DNA of 64,000 nucleotides from Nocardia flavorosea (GTDB lineage Bacteria > Actinomycetota > Actinomycetes > Mycobacteriales > Mycobacteriaceae). The stretch is from contig NZ_JADLQL010000001.1 in NCBI RefSeq assembly GCF_015477805.1, positions 310,001 through 374,000 on the forward strand, read 5' to 3'. The notes beneath the pieces were generated by a model that worked only from the letters and a program-made list of their open reading frames with translations, ran no database searches and had not been told where the DNA came from. This document shows, piece by piece, positions 25,485 through 34,268 of this stretch; position 1 is the first letter of the stretch; each line of letters begins with the position of its first letter. The translations under genes were made by a program, and so were the position numbers.

Positions 25485-26354
25485 ATGAACGAAACGACCG
25501 CAGTCACCACCGATAAGCTTGCCGCCGCGAGCCGGACCGCACGACCCGGGCGGACACGCGGTGGGGACAGCTACGACAATCTCGAACCCTGGTTCGACAA
25601 ACTGGCCGGCCTGGAACCCGGCGATCCACACCGGCAGGAGATCCGCACCGAAATCGTGCATCTGGGCCTGCCGCTGGCCGACCATATCGCACGCCGGTTC
25701 AGCGGCCGCGGGGAAACGTTCGACGATCTGCTGCAAATCGCCCGGATGGGATTGGTACAGGCCGTGGACCGCTTCGATGTGAGCCGGGGCAGTTCGTTCC
25801 TGTCCTTCGCCGTGCCCACGATCATGGGCGAGGTACGCCGGCATTTCCGCGACCACACCTGGGACGTACGGGTCCCGCGCGGTACCAAGGAACTGCATCT
25901 GCGTATCGGCCCGGCGTCCGAGGCCCTGTTCCAGCGGCTCGGCCGGACGCCGACCGCCCGCGAGATCGCCGCGGAACTCGACGTCGAACTGACCGAGGTC
26001 ACCCAGGCCCTGATCGCCGGTAACGGCCACACCAGCAACTCCCTGGACGCCGCGGTCCGCGAACACGACGACGAAACCCCGCCCCCGGCCGTGCTCACCC
26101 GCCTGGGCACCGAAGAACCGTGCTACCGGCTGCTCGAGGACGCCATGGCGGTACGCCCGCTGATCGAACAGCTGCCGCGGCGCGAACGTCAGGTACTCGT
26201 CTGGCGTTATTTCGGGTCCATGACGCAGAACCAGATCGCCGAGCGGCTGGGCATTTCACAGATGCAGGTCTCCCGGATTCTCACCAAAACACTGAAAACT
26301 CTGCGCGAACAGGCTCTCGCCGAACCGGCCGCCGCCGGCCCGATGGCCGCCTGA
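25485..26354 (+). CDS. SigB/SigF/SigG-class RNA polymerase sigma factor
   Basis: 289 residues. Region 2 core LGLPLADHIARRFSGRGETFDDLLQIARMGLVQAVDRFD and SFLSFAVPTIMGEVRRHFRDHTWDVRVPRG are diagnostic of group 3 stress/sporulation-type sigma factors; region 4 with RERQVLVWRYFGSMTQNQIAERLGISQMQVSRILTKTLKTLRE follows near 240-280. It would redirect RNA polymerase to GTTT/GGGTA promoters. ATG at 25485 has GAGGAG 6 bases upstream. Notably no anti-sigma (RsbW) or antagonist gene is adjacent, so control must be encoded elsewhere or be transcriptional. Confidence 0.93.
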   Translation: MNETTAVTTDKLAAASRTARPGRTRGGDSYDNLEPWFDKLAGLEPGDPHRQEIRTEIVHLGLPLADHIARRFSGRGETFDDLLQIARMGLVQAVDRFDVSRGSSFLSFAVPTIMGEVRRHFRDHTWDVRVPRGTKELHLRIGPASEALFQRLGRTPTAREIAAELDVELTEVTQALIAGNGHTSNSLDAAVREHDDETPPPAVLTRLGTEEPCYRLLEDAMAVRPLIEQLPRRERQVLVWRYFGSMTQNQIAERLGISQMQVSRILTKTLKTLREQALAEPAAAGPMAA

Positions 26355-26381
26355 GCGACGGTGACCGGCACCGCGCGGCGC

Positions 26382-27950
26382 TCAGCGGGGCAGCGGGATC
26401 GTGACGATGAAACGGGCCCCGGCGGGTACCCCGTCCTCGACCCGGATCGACCCGCCGTGGCGTTCGACCACATCGCGGACGATGGCCAATCCCAGACCGG
26501 CTCCGCCCTCGTCGCGGCTGCGGGCCTCGTCGAGCCGGACGAAACGCTGGAATATGCGTTCCCGATCCGCTGCGGGTACTCCGGCGCCGTCGTCGGCGAC
26601 CACGAGTACCGCGGCCCCGTCCACACATTCCAGCGAGACCAGGACCAGGGTCGAGGTATGCCGCTGCGCGTTGTCGACCAGGTTGCCCAGGACCCGGGCG
26701 AGCTGGGTGCCGCTGCCGGTGAGGAGGACGGGCTCGTCCGGGAGCGCGGTTTCGACCGGTACGCGGTCACCGGTGCGCCGGGACAGCTCGCCGGCGACGA
26801 GCGCGGCCATATCGACCCGTCCGGGCCGGGGCCGTTCCCCGGCGTCGAGGCGGGCCAGCAGCAGCAGATCCGTCGCCAGATGTTCCAGGCGTACGGTATC
26901 GCCGAGCAGGCCGTCGAGCTCGAGCAGATCCGGGTGCGCCTGCGCCACCTCCAGCTGGGCCCGCAGACTGGCGATCGGGCTGCGCAATTCGTGTGCCGCG
27001 TCGGCGATGAACCGGCGCTGCCGGTCGGCGGATTGCTCCAGGGCCGCCAGGGTGTCGTTGGTGGTTGCCGCGAGCAGGGCGATCTCGTCGCGCGCCGGTG
27101 GCTCGGGGACCCGCCGGGACAGATCACCGTGCATGATCTCGGCGAGTTCGCGGCGAATGGCCTCCACCGGGCGTAATGCGCGCCGGGTGACGAACCAGGT
27201 CACCACGGCCACCACCGAAAGCACCGGGAGCAGCCCCAGCAGCATGGCCCGCCGGGCGTCGGCGACCGCACTGTCGGCGGTATCGAGCGCGGCGCCCGCG
27301 TAAACGGTGACGGGCTGCCCGCCGGCGGTGCTCGCGGCGAGGGCGGCCACCCGATAATGGTCGGGAGTCGTGGCGTCGCCGACCCGCAGGTACGCCTCGC
27401 CCAAGACTGCCTCGGTGGTCGATGGCGCCGCTGCGGTAACGGTGTCCGGTGATACCGCGACGCCCGCGGCGTTTCCGGCCTCCGGGGCTGCGCGGGTGTC
27501 GCCGTCGTCATCGGATTCCTCGTCGGAATCGTCGTCGTCTTCTTCTGTGTCCTCGTCGTCCTGGTCCTCGTCGGCCTCCGGATCGTCGTCGCGGCCCGAT
27601 TCCTCCGCCGCGTACGGACCGAAATCGGCCATCGGGGGCCGGCCGCGCAGCTCCTCGTCGGCGGCGAGCACTCGGCCGTCCGATGCGACGATCTGCACCG
27701 GTTCGTCGTCCGGATCGGGGAACCGCAGGGCCGTGAGATCGGTGCCGCGACCGAGTTGGTCGGCGATACCGCGGGCGGTGTGCTCGGCCTGGGTGCTCGC
27801 GCTCTCGACGAGGTTGTCACGCAGCACCACGAGCACGATCAGGCCCGCCGCCACCAAGGCCACGGCCACGACCGCGGTAGCGGCGGTGGTGGTGCGGGCC
27901 CGCACCGAACTCCACCACCGGCGGCGCGGGGCGCGCTCAGCCACGTTCAC
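26382..27950 (-). CDS. sensor histidine kinase with acidic extracytoplasmic domain
   Basis: 522 residues. TM1 is near 20-43; an extracytoplasmic region (about 45-230) holds a run of some 30 residues that is almost all Asp/Glu (around 125-155); TM2 and HAMP follow near 235-290. The HisKA box FIADAAHELRSP puts the phosphorylated histidine at H320; the ATPase domain has LGNLVDNAQRH, DDGAGVP and GGAGLGLAIV. The acidic loop suggests sensing of cations, metals or cationic peptides (inference). GTG 27950 overlaps the response-regulator stop by 14 bases; GTG 27944 is an alternative. It converges on the sigma factor gene. Confidence 0.92.
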   Translation of the reverse strand: MNVAERAPRRRWWSSVRARTTTAATAVVAVALVAAGLIVLVVLRDNLVESASTQAEHTARGIADQLGRGTDLTALRFPDPDDEPVQIVASDGRVLAADEELRGRPPMADFGPYAAEESGRDDDPEADEDQDDEDTEEDDDDSDEESDDDGDTRAAPEAGNAAGVAVSPDTVTAAAPSTTEAVLGEAYLRVGDATTPDHYRVAALAASTAGGQPVTVYAGAALDTADSAVADARRAMLLGLLPVLSVVAVVTWFVTRRALRPVEAIRRELAEIMHGDLSRRVPEPPARDEIALLAATTNDTLAALEQSADRQRRFIADAAHELRSPIASLRAQLEVAQAHPDLLELDGLLGDTVRLEHLATDLLLLARLDAGERPRPGRVDMAALVAGELSRRTGDRVPVETALPDEPVLLTGSGTQLARVLGNLVDNAQRHTSTLVLVSLECVDGAAVLVVADDGAGVPAADRERIFQRFVRLDEARSRDEGGAGLGLAIVRDVVERHGGSIRVEDGVPAGARFIVTIPLPR

Positions 27951-28614
27951 CCGCCAACCGGTAACCCGCGCCGCGCACGGTGTGAATGGTGCGGCAGCCG
28001 AAGGGCGCGTCGATCTTGCGGCGCAGGGCGCTGATGTAGACCTCCACGATGTTGGGGTCGCCGTCGTAGGCGAAATCCCATACATGGCAGAGGATATCGG
28101 CCTTGGAGACCACCTCCCCGGCCCGCACCGCGAGATGTTCGAGTACCGCGAATTCCTTGGCGGTGAGCGTGACGTCCCGATCACCGCGGCGGCAGGTGTG
28201 GCTACCGGGGTCCACCAGCAGATCGCCCACCCGCAACACCCGGGCGCCCCCGCGGGTCCGGCGGCGCAGCAGCGCCCGGATCCGGGCCACCAGCACCACG
28301 TACGAGAACGGTTTGCGCAGATAATCGTCCGCTCCGGTATCGAGTCCCTCGGCCTCGTCGTATTCGCCGTCCTTGGCCGTGAGCATCAGCACGGGGGTCT
28401 CGTGCCCCGCGGCGCGCAGGCTTTCGCAGACCCGGTAGCCGTTCATCCCCGGCAGCATGATGTCGAGGACGATCAGGTCGTAGTCGGTGCCGGTGGCCCG
28501 ATGCAGGCCGGTGACTCCGTCGTGCACGACATCCACGGCGAAACCCTCGGCGGACAGGCCCTTTGCCAGTGTGTGGGCCAGCCGTTTCTCGTCCTCCACG
28601 ATCAGCAGACGCAT
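27937..28614 (-). CDS. OmpR/PhoB-family response regulator
   Basis: 225 residues. Receiver domain with acidic pocket D8/E9, phosphorylated D51 in LDIMLPG, T79 and K101, then a winged-helix DNA-binding domain (ending RKIDAPFGCRTIHTVRGAGYRLAGERG pattern). It is the cognate partner of the overlapping kinase gene. Divergent from the PepSY gene across a 111-base region with TTCAG repeats that are probably its binding site. Confidence 0.95.
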   Translation of the reverse strand: MRLLIVEDEKRLAHTLAKGLSAEGFAVDVVHDGVTGLHRATGTDYDLIVLDIMLPGMNGYRVCESLRAAGHETPVLMLTAKDGEYDEAEGLDTGADDYLRKPFSYVVLVARIRALLRRRTRGGARVLRVGDLLVDPGSHTCRRGDRDVTLTAKEFAVLEHLAVRAGEVVSKADILCHVWDFAYDGDPNIVEVYISALRRKIDAPFGCRTIHTVRGAGYRLAGERG

Positions 28615-28637
28615 TCACCAAGAGTGTCAGATCTTTG

Positions 28638-28674
28638 CTGAAACGATCTTCAGGTGGCTTCAGGGGAGTTTCAG
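28638..28674. promoter_or_regulatory. TTCAG repeats, putative response-regulator binding region
   Basis: TTCAG occurs at 28649, 28659 and 28670, spaced 10 and 11 bases (one helical turn), with CTGAA in the opposite sense at 28638. Direct repeats with one-turn phasing are typical of OmpR-family regulators. The cluster lies between the divergent response regulator and PepSY genes. Confidence 0.55.
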
Positions 28675-28725
28675 CATCGGGTTGCCACAGTGGTGCAACA
28701 TTCGCTCACACAGGAGGTTTGCACC

Positions 28726-29082
28726 ATGGGAACATTTTTCCGCCACGCGGTTTCGGCCATGCGCTGGTTACTGGTCGGCGCGGTGGTGGCGGCCGTGGTG
28801 GCCGGCGCGTGCCTCGCAGTCGCCGCGGTCGCCCTCGACCCCGGCGACCGTTCCGGCAGTGCGCAATGGTCGCTGGTGGCCGACCCGGGGATCGATCGGC
28901 AGCAGGCCATGGACGCGGCGGTAACCGCGGTCCCGGGGAGTACCCCGGTCTCGGCGGAACTCGATTCCGAACGGCACACCACGGTGTGGGAGGTGGAGGT
29001 CGTGACCCCGTCCGGGGTGGAGTACGAGGTGACGATCGACGCGAACACCGGCGCCGTCCTCGGATCCGCCGAACACGATTGA
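28726..29082 (+). CDS. membrane-anchored PepSY domain protein
   Basis: 118 residues: one N-terminal membrane helix (about 12-36) followed by a single extracytoplasmic PepSY domain with the pattern DRQQAMDAAVTAVPGSTPVSAELDSE and the closing YEVTIDANTGAVLG. PepSY domains often modulate proteases or accompany metal and two-component systems. ATG at 28726 is preceded by AGGAGG with 8 bases spacing. Divergent from the two-component operon and probably in its regulon. Confidence 0.88.
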   Translation: MGTFFRHAVSAMRWLLVGAVVAAVVAGACLAVAAVALDPGDRSGSAQWSLVADPGIDRQQAMDAAVTAVPGSTPVSAELDSERHTTVWEVEVVTPSGVEYEVTIDANTGAVLGSAEHD

Positions 29083-29464
29083 TCGCCGGTGCCCGCATCC
29101 CGGTAGTCCGCGAATACGCTGTGTCTGCAGCCTCGTCCGGCCGCCCGGTTCTCGCCGCGGCCGGGCACGAGGGCCGACGATGAGTCGGTAGCCCTACCGG
29201 GGAAAAGGTCCCGTAGCCGATATCGGCTACGGGACCTTCCGTATCCGGGGAGCTGCCCGGTGCCGGTCTGCCCTGGAGACCTACGGCGGTTGTTCGGTGG
29301 TGCCGGATGGAATCGCGGCATTCGAAAACGGTGAACAGATTCGATACTTACCGCCGCGGGGAAGCCCGCTGCCAGTTGTTTATCGATGGGTAACGTACCG
29401 TTGAATAGCGGCATGAAGTCGCACTGTGATGGGCGGGCACCGCGGAAAGTGAGAGGAGAGTGCG
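29083..29464. other. intergenic region between the PepSY gene and the micro-ORF
   Basis: 382 bases. It holds the 34-bp palindrome at 29205-29238 (terminator), then about 220 bases of less GC-rich sequence that must carry the promoter for the short methionine-rich ORF at 29465. A -35-like TTGTTT is at 29376-29381, but no convincing -10 at standard spacing. Confidence 0.4.
29205..29238. terminator. perfect 34-bp palindrome, terminator
   Basis: Two 17-base halves (29205-29221 and 29222-29238) are exact reverse complements with no loop bases, 122 bases past the PepSY stop. On the plus strand it ends in CTTCC and on the minus strand in a short T-run (AAAA at 29203-29206 read in reverse). Likely a terminator or a regulatory cruciform. 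Confidence 0.6.
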
Positions 29465-29527
29465 ATGGGATACGGATTCCTGGGTTTCATGATGTTGATG
29501 ATGTTCGGCGCGATGATGATGATGTAG
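29465..29527 (+). CDS. 20-residue methionine-rich hydrophobic micropeptide
   Basis: ATG to TAG encodes 20 residues: MGYGFLGF, then MMLMMFGA, then MMMM. Nine of twenty are Met and the rest nearly all hydrophobic, so it would be a membrane micropeptide, perhaps one short helix with a thioether-rich face able to bind Cu(I). The main evidence for translation is the strong purine-rich ribosome site GAGAGGAGA about 5-8 bases before the ATG in otherwise noncoding sequence. No homolog recognised; its own promoter is uncertain. Confidence 0.55.
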   Translation: MGYGFLGFMMLMMFGAMMMM

Positions 29528-29741
29528 CGGGTGCCGCGGTGCAGCCGCGGCGCCCGGAGTCCGTCGCTCGGCGCGCGTGGGCCGAGCCCCCGCGCGGCGT
29601 CGGATAGTGATGGTGGGACAGGGCACCGGATCTCACCGCTGCGGACATTCCGGACCCGGCCGGGTGTGGCTCACCGGGACGCCGGCGCAGGTCCGGCGGG
29701 CGGGGGCTGGGCAGGCCGTTCGTAACGGATACCCTCGAAAG

Positions 29742-30320
29742 ATGGGTGACGAGAAGTCGATGCGGGAACGCATGCTCGCCGGTGAGCTGTATCTGGCCGA
29801 CGATCCCGACCTCAGGGAGCGGAGCCTGCGGGCAATGGAGTTGATGGAGGCCTACAACAGCACACCTGCCCGGGATGCGGCGCGACAGCGCACAATACTG
29901 AGCGAACTGTTCGCAGCGGTGGGAGACAATACCGATATCCGCCCGCCGCTGCGGGTCGATTACGGCAGCAATATCACCATCGGATCGGGGTGTTTCGCCA
30001 ATTTCGGGCTGGTCGCCCTCGATGTCGCCGCCATCACCCTCGGCGACGACGTCCAGATCGGGCCGAACGTTCAACTGCTGACGCCCACCCACCCCCTGGA
30101 TCCGGGCCTGCGCCGTGCGAAATGGGAAGCCGCCGAACCGATCACGATCGGTGACAATGTCTGGCTCGGTGGCGGCGCCATCGTGCTCGGCGGGGTTTCG
30201 ATCGGCGAGAACACCGTGGTGGGCGCTGGTGCCGTGGTCACCCGCGACCTACCCGCGAATGTGGTCGCGGTGGGCAACTCGGCTCGGGTGATCCGCACCC
30301 TCGACCCCACCCGCGACTGA
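29742..30320 (+). CDS. hexapeptide-repeat sugar O-acetyltransferase (maltose/galactoside acetyltransferase-like)
   Basis: 192 residues of the left-handed beta-helix acetyltransferase family. N-terminal Mac domain (MRERMLAGELYLADDPDL) then hexapeptide repeats with the motif NFGLVALDVAAITLGDDVQIGPNVQLLTPTHPLDP and the catalytic histidine in that PTHPL loop; the C-terminus GAVVTRDLPANVVAVGNSARVIR is standard. It transfers an acetyl group from acetyl-CoA to a sugar hydroxyl. ATG at 29742; ATG 29760 is an alternative. Monocistronic. Confidence 0.92.
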   Translation: MGDEKSMRERMLAGELYLADDPDLRERSLRAMELMEAYNSTPARDAARQRTILSELFAAVGDNTDIRPPLRVDYGSNITIGSGCFANFGLVALDVAAITLGDDVQIGPNVQLLTPTHPLDPGLRRAKWEAAEPITIGDNVWLGGGAIVLGGVSIGENTVVGAGAVVTRDLPANVVAVGNSARVIRTLDPTRD

Positions 30321-30355
30321 GCGGGTGCCGAACCGAACCGGCACCCGCCCCGGTA

Positions 30356-31177
30356 CTACATCTGCGGCAACCGGTCGCCTTGCACCACCTGGATGTCCAG
30401 GTCGAGCTTGACGGTGGTACCCACCGCCGCCACGCCGGCACGTACCATCGCGTTGTAGTCGATCGCGAAATCATCCCGGCGCAGCACGGTTTCGGCGTGG
30501 AAGGCGGCACGTACACCGCCCCAGGGGTCCGGGCCGAAGCCACCGTAGGTGATATCGAGATCGACGGTCCGGCGCTGGCCGTGCAGGGCGAGCTCGCCCG
30601 GCATGATCCAGGTGTCGCTGCCCGTGCGTCGGAGGCCGTTGCCGGTGAAGGAGATCAGCGGAAAACGTTCGACATCGAGGAAATCGGCCGACCGCAGATG
30701 GTCGTCGCGCATGGCGATACCGGTGTCGATACACGCCGCTTTGATCTCGGCGTAACCAGTGGACCGCTCGAACGGCTCACCGATATCGAGACGTCCGCTG
30801 ACCTCGGCGAACCGCGCTTTGATACTGGAGATCCCGAGGTGCCGGGCGGTGGCGATCACCGTCGAATGCACCGGGTCGATCGTCCACGGACCCGACAGCG
30901 GCAGCGCCACCGTTTCCGCCACCGCCACCAGGGTGATATCGCCGAGCGTCCCCGTGCCGGTGGACGAGATCTGCGCAGTGCGGGCCACCGGCTGATAACC
31001 CGGCGCGGTCAGCACGGCCGTATGCAGCCCTGGGGGCAGCGATCCCGTGGCGACTGCGCCGGTATCGTCGGCGACCGCCCGGCCGATCTGGCTGCCGGTG
31101 CTGTCGGTCACGGTCAGTACCGCCTCCGGTACCGGCCAGTTCTCGGCGTTGCGAATACGAGCGGTGAGTCCGGTCAT
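30356..31177 (-). CDS. YceI-family protein with N-terminal carboxypeptidase-regulatory-like domain
   Basis: 273 residues. Residues 1-90 form a CarboxypepD_reg-like beta-sandwich (VPEAVLTVTDSTGSQIGRAV ... GLHTAVLTAPGY), the same fold as the repeats at the end of the upstream pump. From about 95 the YceI lipocalin-like domain begins with WTIDPVHSTV and continues through GRLDIGEPFERST and FPLISFTGN; YceI proteins bind isoprenoid-type lipids in a barrel. No signal peptide, so it appears cytoplasmic or is exported otherwise. ATG overlaps the pump stop (ATGA), so it is translationally coupled to it. Confidence 0.88.
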   Translation of the reverse strand: MTGLTARIRNAENWPVPEAVLTVTDSTGSQIGRAVADDTGAVATGSLPPGLHTAVLTAPGYQPVARTAQISSTGTGTLGDITLVAVAETVALPLSGPWTIDPVHSTVIATARHLGISSIKARFAEVSGRLDIGEPFERSTGYAEIKAACIDTGIAMRDDHLRSADFLDVERFPLISFTGNGLRRTGSDTWIMPGELALHGQRRTVDLDITYGGFGPDPWGGVRAAFHAETVLRRDDFAIDYNAMVRAGVAAVGTTVKLDLDIQVVQGDRLPQM

Positions 31178-33759
31178 GAGCGCTCCTCGGTGTCGTAGCC
31201 GAGCCGCACGTCGAAATCCGCTTGGGCGCCGGTCACCGAAACCTGGCCGGTGATCGGCGGATAACCGCGGGCGACGACCGTGTACTGCCCTTCCGGCAGA
31301 TCGGTCACGACGTAGCGGCCGTTTTCGTCGGTCCGCACGGTGGCGTTCACCTCGCCCGCGGCGTCGAGCACGGTGATCTGGATATCTTCCAGCGACCGGC
31401 CGCTGTCCGTCCGCGCCGATCCGGTGAGCACCGCCATCGGCGAGAGCTCGATATCGTGGCGCAGCAGGCCGCTGTCGGGAACGGTCAGGGCGGTGGCACT
31501 GGGTCGCATATGGTCCGCGACGGCGACCAGGGTATAGGTCCCCGGGACCACGCCGTGGCACAGGTAGGAACCGTTGCCGTCGGAGGTGGCCGAGGCCACG
31601 ACCTCACCACGCTGATCGGTCACCGTCACGGTCGCGGCGGCCAGCGGCTCCCCGGTGGGCGCGCGGCGGACGGTACCCGACAGTTCGCCGAGCCCGGTGA
31701 GCGTGAGATCGGTGTGGACCGTACGGTCGGCCACGGCCACGTTGACCGCGATGGGCCCGTGCCCGGCGGCAGAGGCGATCAGGACGTAGTTCCCGGGGCC
31801 GGGTGCGTCGATCGAATAGCCGCCGTCGGAGGTGCCGATCGCCCGCGCGACCTGCTGGCCGCGCTGGTCGATCAGGGTGAGCGCGGCACCCGGCACCGGA
31901 TGTCCGTCCGCACGGGTGATCCGCCCCGCCACCGGCGCCCGGCCCGAACCGTCTTCGGAGAATCCGGCGATGGGTAGCGTCTTCGCCATTCCGGCGGCCG
32001 TGTAGGTGCCGTGCCCGTTCCGGTCGGCCGGTGCGGGCCCGGCCGGTGCGCCGACGGCGACCGGCACGCGGTCGGTCCGCGGCGCGGTGTCCTCGGCATT
32101 GTCGGTATCGCGGGCGGCGGATTCGGTGACGGCGTACGCCGCGGTGTCGAGTTCGGCGAGATCGTCGGGAATTTCCGTGTTCGCCGCCATATCGGTGAGG
32201 GTGGCGGGATCGTTGTCGGGCTGGATATCGATCGTGCGGCGCAGCGGACGGTTCGGCAGCAGAACGGCGGCCAGTAGTGCCACCGCGGTGGCGAAGGCCG
32301 CGATCAGGAAGATCCGGCCGGTGGCGTCGCCGTAGGCGAAGCGCACGATCTCGGCGATCGGCGCCGGCAGGGCGCCGAGATCGAGATTGCTGCCACCGGA
32401 GGAATCGGCGTGGATACCGAGTTCGGCGAACCGTGCACTGGACAGCTCGCCGACGCGGGTGGCCAGTACCGAACCGAGTACGGAGACGCCGATAGCGCCG
32501 CCGAAGGTGCGGAAGAACGCGACGCTGCTGGACGCCGCGCCGATGTTCTGCACGCTCACAGTGTTCTGCACGGCCAGCACGAGGTTCTGCATCATCATGC
32601 CGACACCGAGCCCGGTGACCGTGATGAAGAGGCCGATCAACCAGATGTTGGTGGCGTGGTCGACGGTCGCCAGCAGGGCGAAACCGATGACCAGCAGGGT
32701 AGCGCCGGCGACGACGAACGGCTTCCACTTGCCGAACCGGGTGATCAGCAGGCCGGAGGTGACCGAGGCGACCAGCATCCCGGCGACCATCGGCGAGGAG
32801 AGCAGGCCGGCGGCGGTGGGGGAGTAGCCGCGTGCGGTCTGCAGGTACTGGCCCAGGAAGGTGGTGGCGCCGAACATCCCGACACCCACGGCGATCGAGG
32901 CGAGGATGGCCAGGGCGGTGGTGCGTTCGGTGACGATCTTCAGCGGGATGACCGGGTCTTTGACCTTGGCCTCCACCAGCACGGTGGCGATCAGCAGCGC
33001 GACGCCGCCGCCGACGTAGAGCGCCGTTTCGGTGGACCACCACTCGTAGTAGCCGGCTTTACCGGCGAACGAGACCCAGATCAGCAGGACCGAGACACCG
33101 GCGGTGAGCAGCGTTGCCCCCAGCCAGTCGATGGACACGTTCTCTTTGCGGATGGTCGGCAGCTTCAGTGTCCGCTGCAGCAGGAACAGGGCGATCAATG
33201 CCAGCGGAACGCAGATGTAGAAGCACCAGCGCCAGCCCAGCGGGCTGTCGACGATGACACCGCCGAGGATCGGTCCGCCGGTCATCGATACGGCCATCAC
33301 CGCACCCATATAGCCGGAATAACGGCCGCGTTCGCGCGGCGGGATGATACTTCCGATGATCGCCTGCACGAGGGCGGTGAGCCCGCCCATGCCGATACCC
33401 TGCAGGGCCCGGGCGGCCAGCAGTAGCCCGACATTGTGACTGAGACCGGCGATCACCGATCCGATGACGAAGATGACGATGGCGGATTGCACCAGCGTCT
33501 TCTTGTTGAACAGGTCGGCGAGTTTGCCCCAGATGGGTGTGGAGGCGGCGTTGGTGAGCAGTGCCGTGGTGATGACCCAGGCATAGGCCGTCTGCGACCC
33601 CTGCAGGTCGCCGATGATGGTGGGTAGCGCGTTGGCGACGATAGTGGTGCTGAGCAGCGCCGTGAACAGTGCGGCCAGCAGCCCGGTCATCGCTTCGAGG
33701 ATCTGGCGATGGCTCATGGCGAGCGGATCGCGAGATGGCGGTGCCTCGGTGTCAGACAT
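31174..33759 (-). CDS. DHA2-family MFS efflux pump fused to carboxypeptidase-regulatory-like repeats
   Basis: 861 residues, far longer than the usual 450-550. Residues of about 15-520 are a 14-helix drug:proton antiporter of the EmrB/QacA type (motif GKLADLFNKKTLVQ between helices 2 and 3, and motif C region around TGGPILGG). After an acidic linker come three beta-sandwich repeats (about 605-860), each with the pattern P(V/L)xGAxxTLxDQxG...GxYxxxGxxPGxYTLVA. ATG at 33759 overlaps the MarR stop. MarR control implies an inducible lipid or drug exporter. Confidence 0.92.
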   Translation of the reverse strand: MSDTEAPPSRDPLAMSHRQILEAMTGLLAALFTALLSTTIVANALPTIIGDLQGSQTAYAWVITTALLTNAASTPIWGKLADLFNKKTLVQSAIVIFVIGSVIAGLSHNVGLLLAARALQGIGMGGLTALVQAIIGSIIPPRERGRYSGYMGAVMAVSMTGGPILGGVIVDSPLGWRWCFYICVPLALIALFLLQRTLKLPTIRKENVSIDWLGATLLTAGVSVLLIWVSFAGKAGYYEWWSTETALYVGGGVALLIATVLVEAKVKDPVIPLKIVTERTTALAILASIAVGVGMFGATTFLGQYLQTARGYSPTAAGLLSSPMVAGMLVASVTSGLLITRFGKWKPFVVAGATLLVIGFALLATVDHATNIWLIGLFITVTGLGVGMMMQNLVLAVQNTVSVQNIGAASSSVAFFRTFGGAIGVSVLGSVLATRVGELSSARFAELGIHADSSGGSNLDLGALPAPIAEIVRFAYGDATGRIFLIAAFATAVALLAAVLLPNRPLRRTIDIQPDNDPATLTDMAANTEIPDDLAELDTAAYAVTESAARDTDNAEDTAPRTDRVPVAVGAPAGPAPADRNGHGTYTAAGMAKTLPIAGFSEDGSGRAPVAGRITRADGHPVPGAALTLIDQRGQQVARAIGTSDGGYSIDAPGPGNYVLIASAAGHGPIAVNVAVADRTVHTDLTLTGLGELSGTVRRAPTGEPLAAATVTVTDQRGEVVASATSDGNGSYLCHGVVPGTYTLVAVADHMRPSATALTVPDSGLLRHDIELSPMAVLTGSARTDSGRSLEDIQITVLDAAGEVNATVRTDENGRYVVTDLPEGQYTVVARGYPPITGQVSVTGAQADFDVRLGYDTEERS

Positions 33760-34243
33760 CAGTGCTCGCTTTCGGAATCTGCGGGTTCTCGCCCGTCGAG
33801 GCGCAGCGGGAACGGGCATTGAGGGAATTGCGGAGTCGTCGTACGGCCAGGTAGGCCCGTTCGGCATCGTCCTCGGACCAGTCGTCCAGGGTTTCCTGAA
33901 GGTGGCGGGTGTGGGTTTCCCGCGCCCGGTTCAGCAGGTCCAGCCCCGCGCTGGTGAGTTGGACCAGGGCGGCGCGTCCGTCACTGGGGTCGGCCCGGCG
34001 GACGATGTATCCGGCGGCGGCCAGTTCGGTGATATGCCTGCTCAGCGCCGACTGGGTAATGCGCATATCGGTGGCGAGGTCGACCTGCCGGCAGGGGCCG
34101 GATGCGTCGAGGGTGGTGAGGACGGCGAGCCCGCCGGGCGGTAGCTGACCTGCGTCGGTGAAGAACAGGGCGCTGCGGAGGGCACGGCCGATATGGAACA
34201 TCTCACCGAGCAGGTGCTGAGCGGTTTCGGATGAGATGGGCAC
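33752..34243 (-). CDS. MarR family transcriptional regulator
   Basis: 163 residues with the MarR winged helix: GLAVLTTLDASGPCRQVDLATDMRITQSALSRHITELAAAGYIVRRADPSDGRAALVQLT. It heads a three-gene operon (MarR, MFS pump, YceI) with an 8-base overlap into the pump gene. GTG at 34243 is chosen because GGAG lies 5 bases before it; a TTG start further upstream would overlap the promoter. It probably represses its own operon through the direct repeats at 34269-34312. Confidence 0.9.
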   Translation of the reverse strand: MPISSETAQHLLGEMFHIGRALRSALFFTDAGQLPPGGLAVLTTLDASGPCRQVDLATDMRITQSALSRHITELAAAGYIVRRADPSDGRAALVQLTSAGLDLLNRARETHTRHLQETLDDWSEDDAERAYLAVRRLRNSLNARSRCASTGENPQIPKASTDV

Positions 34244-34268
34244 TGGGACTCCAAGAGGTGAATAGTTT

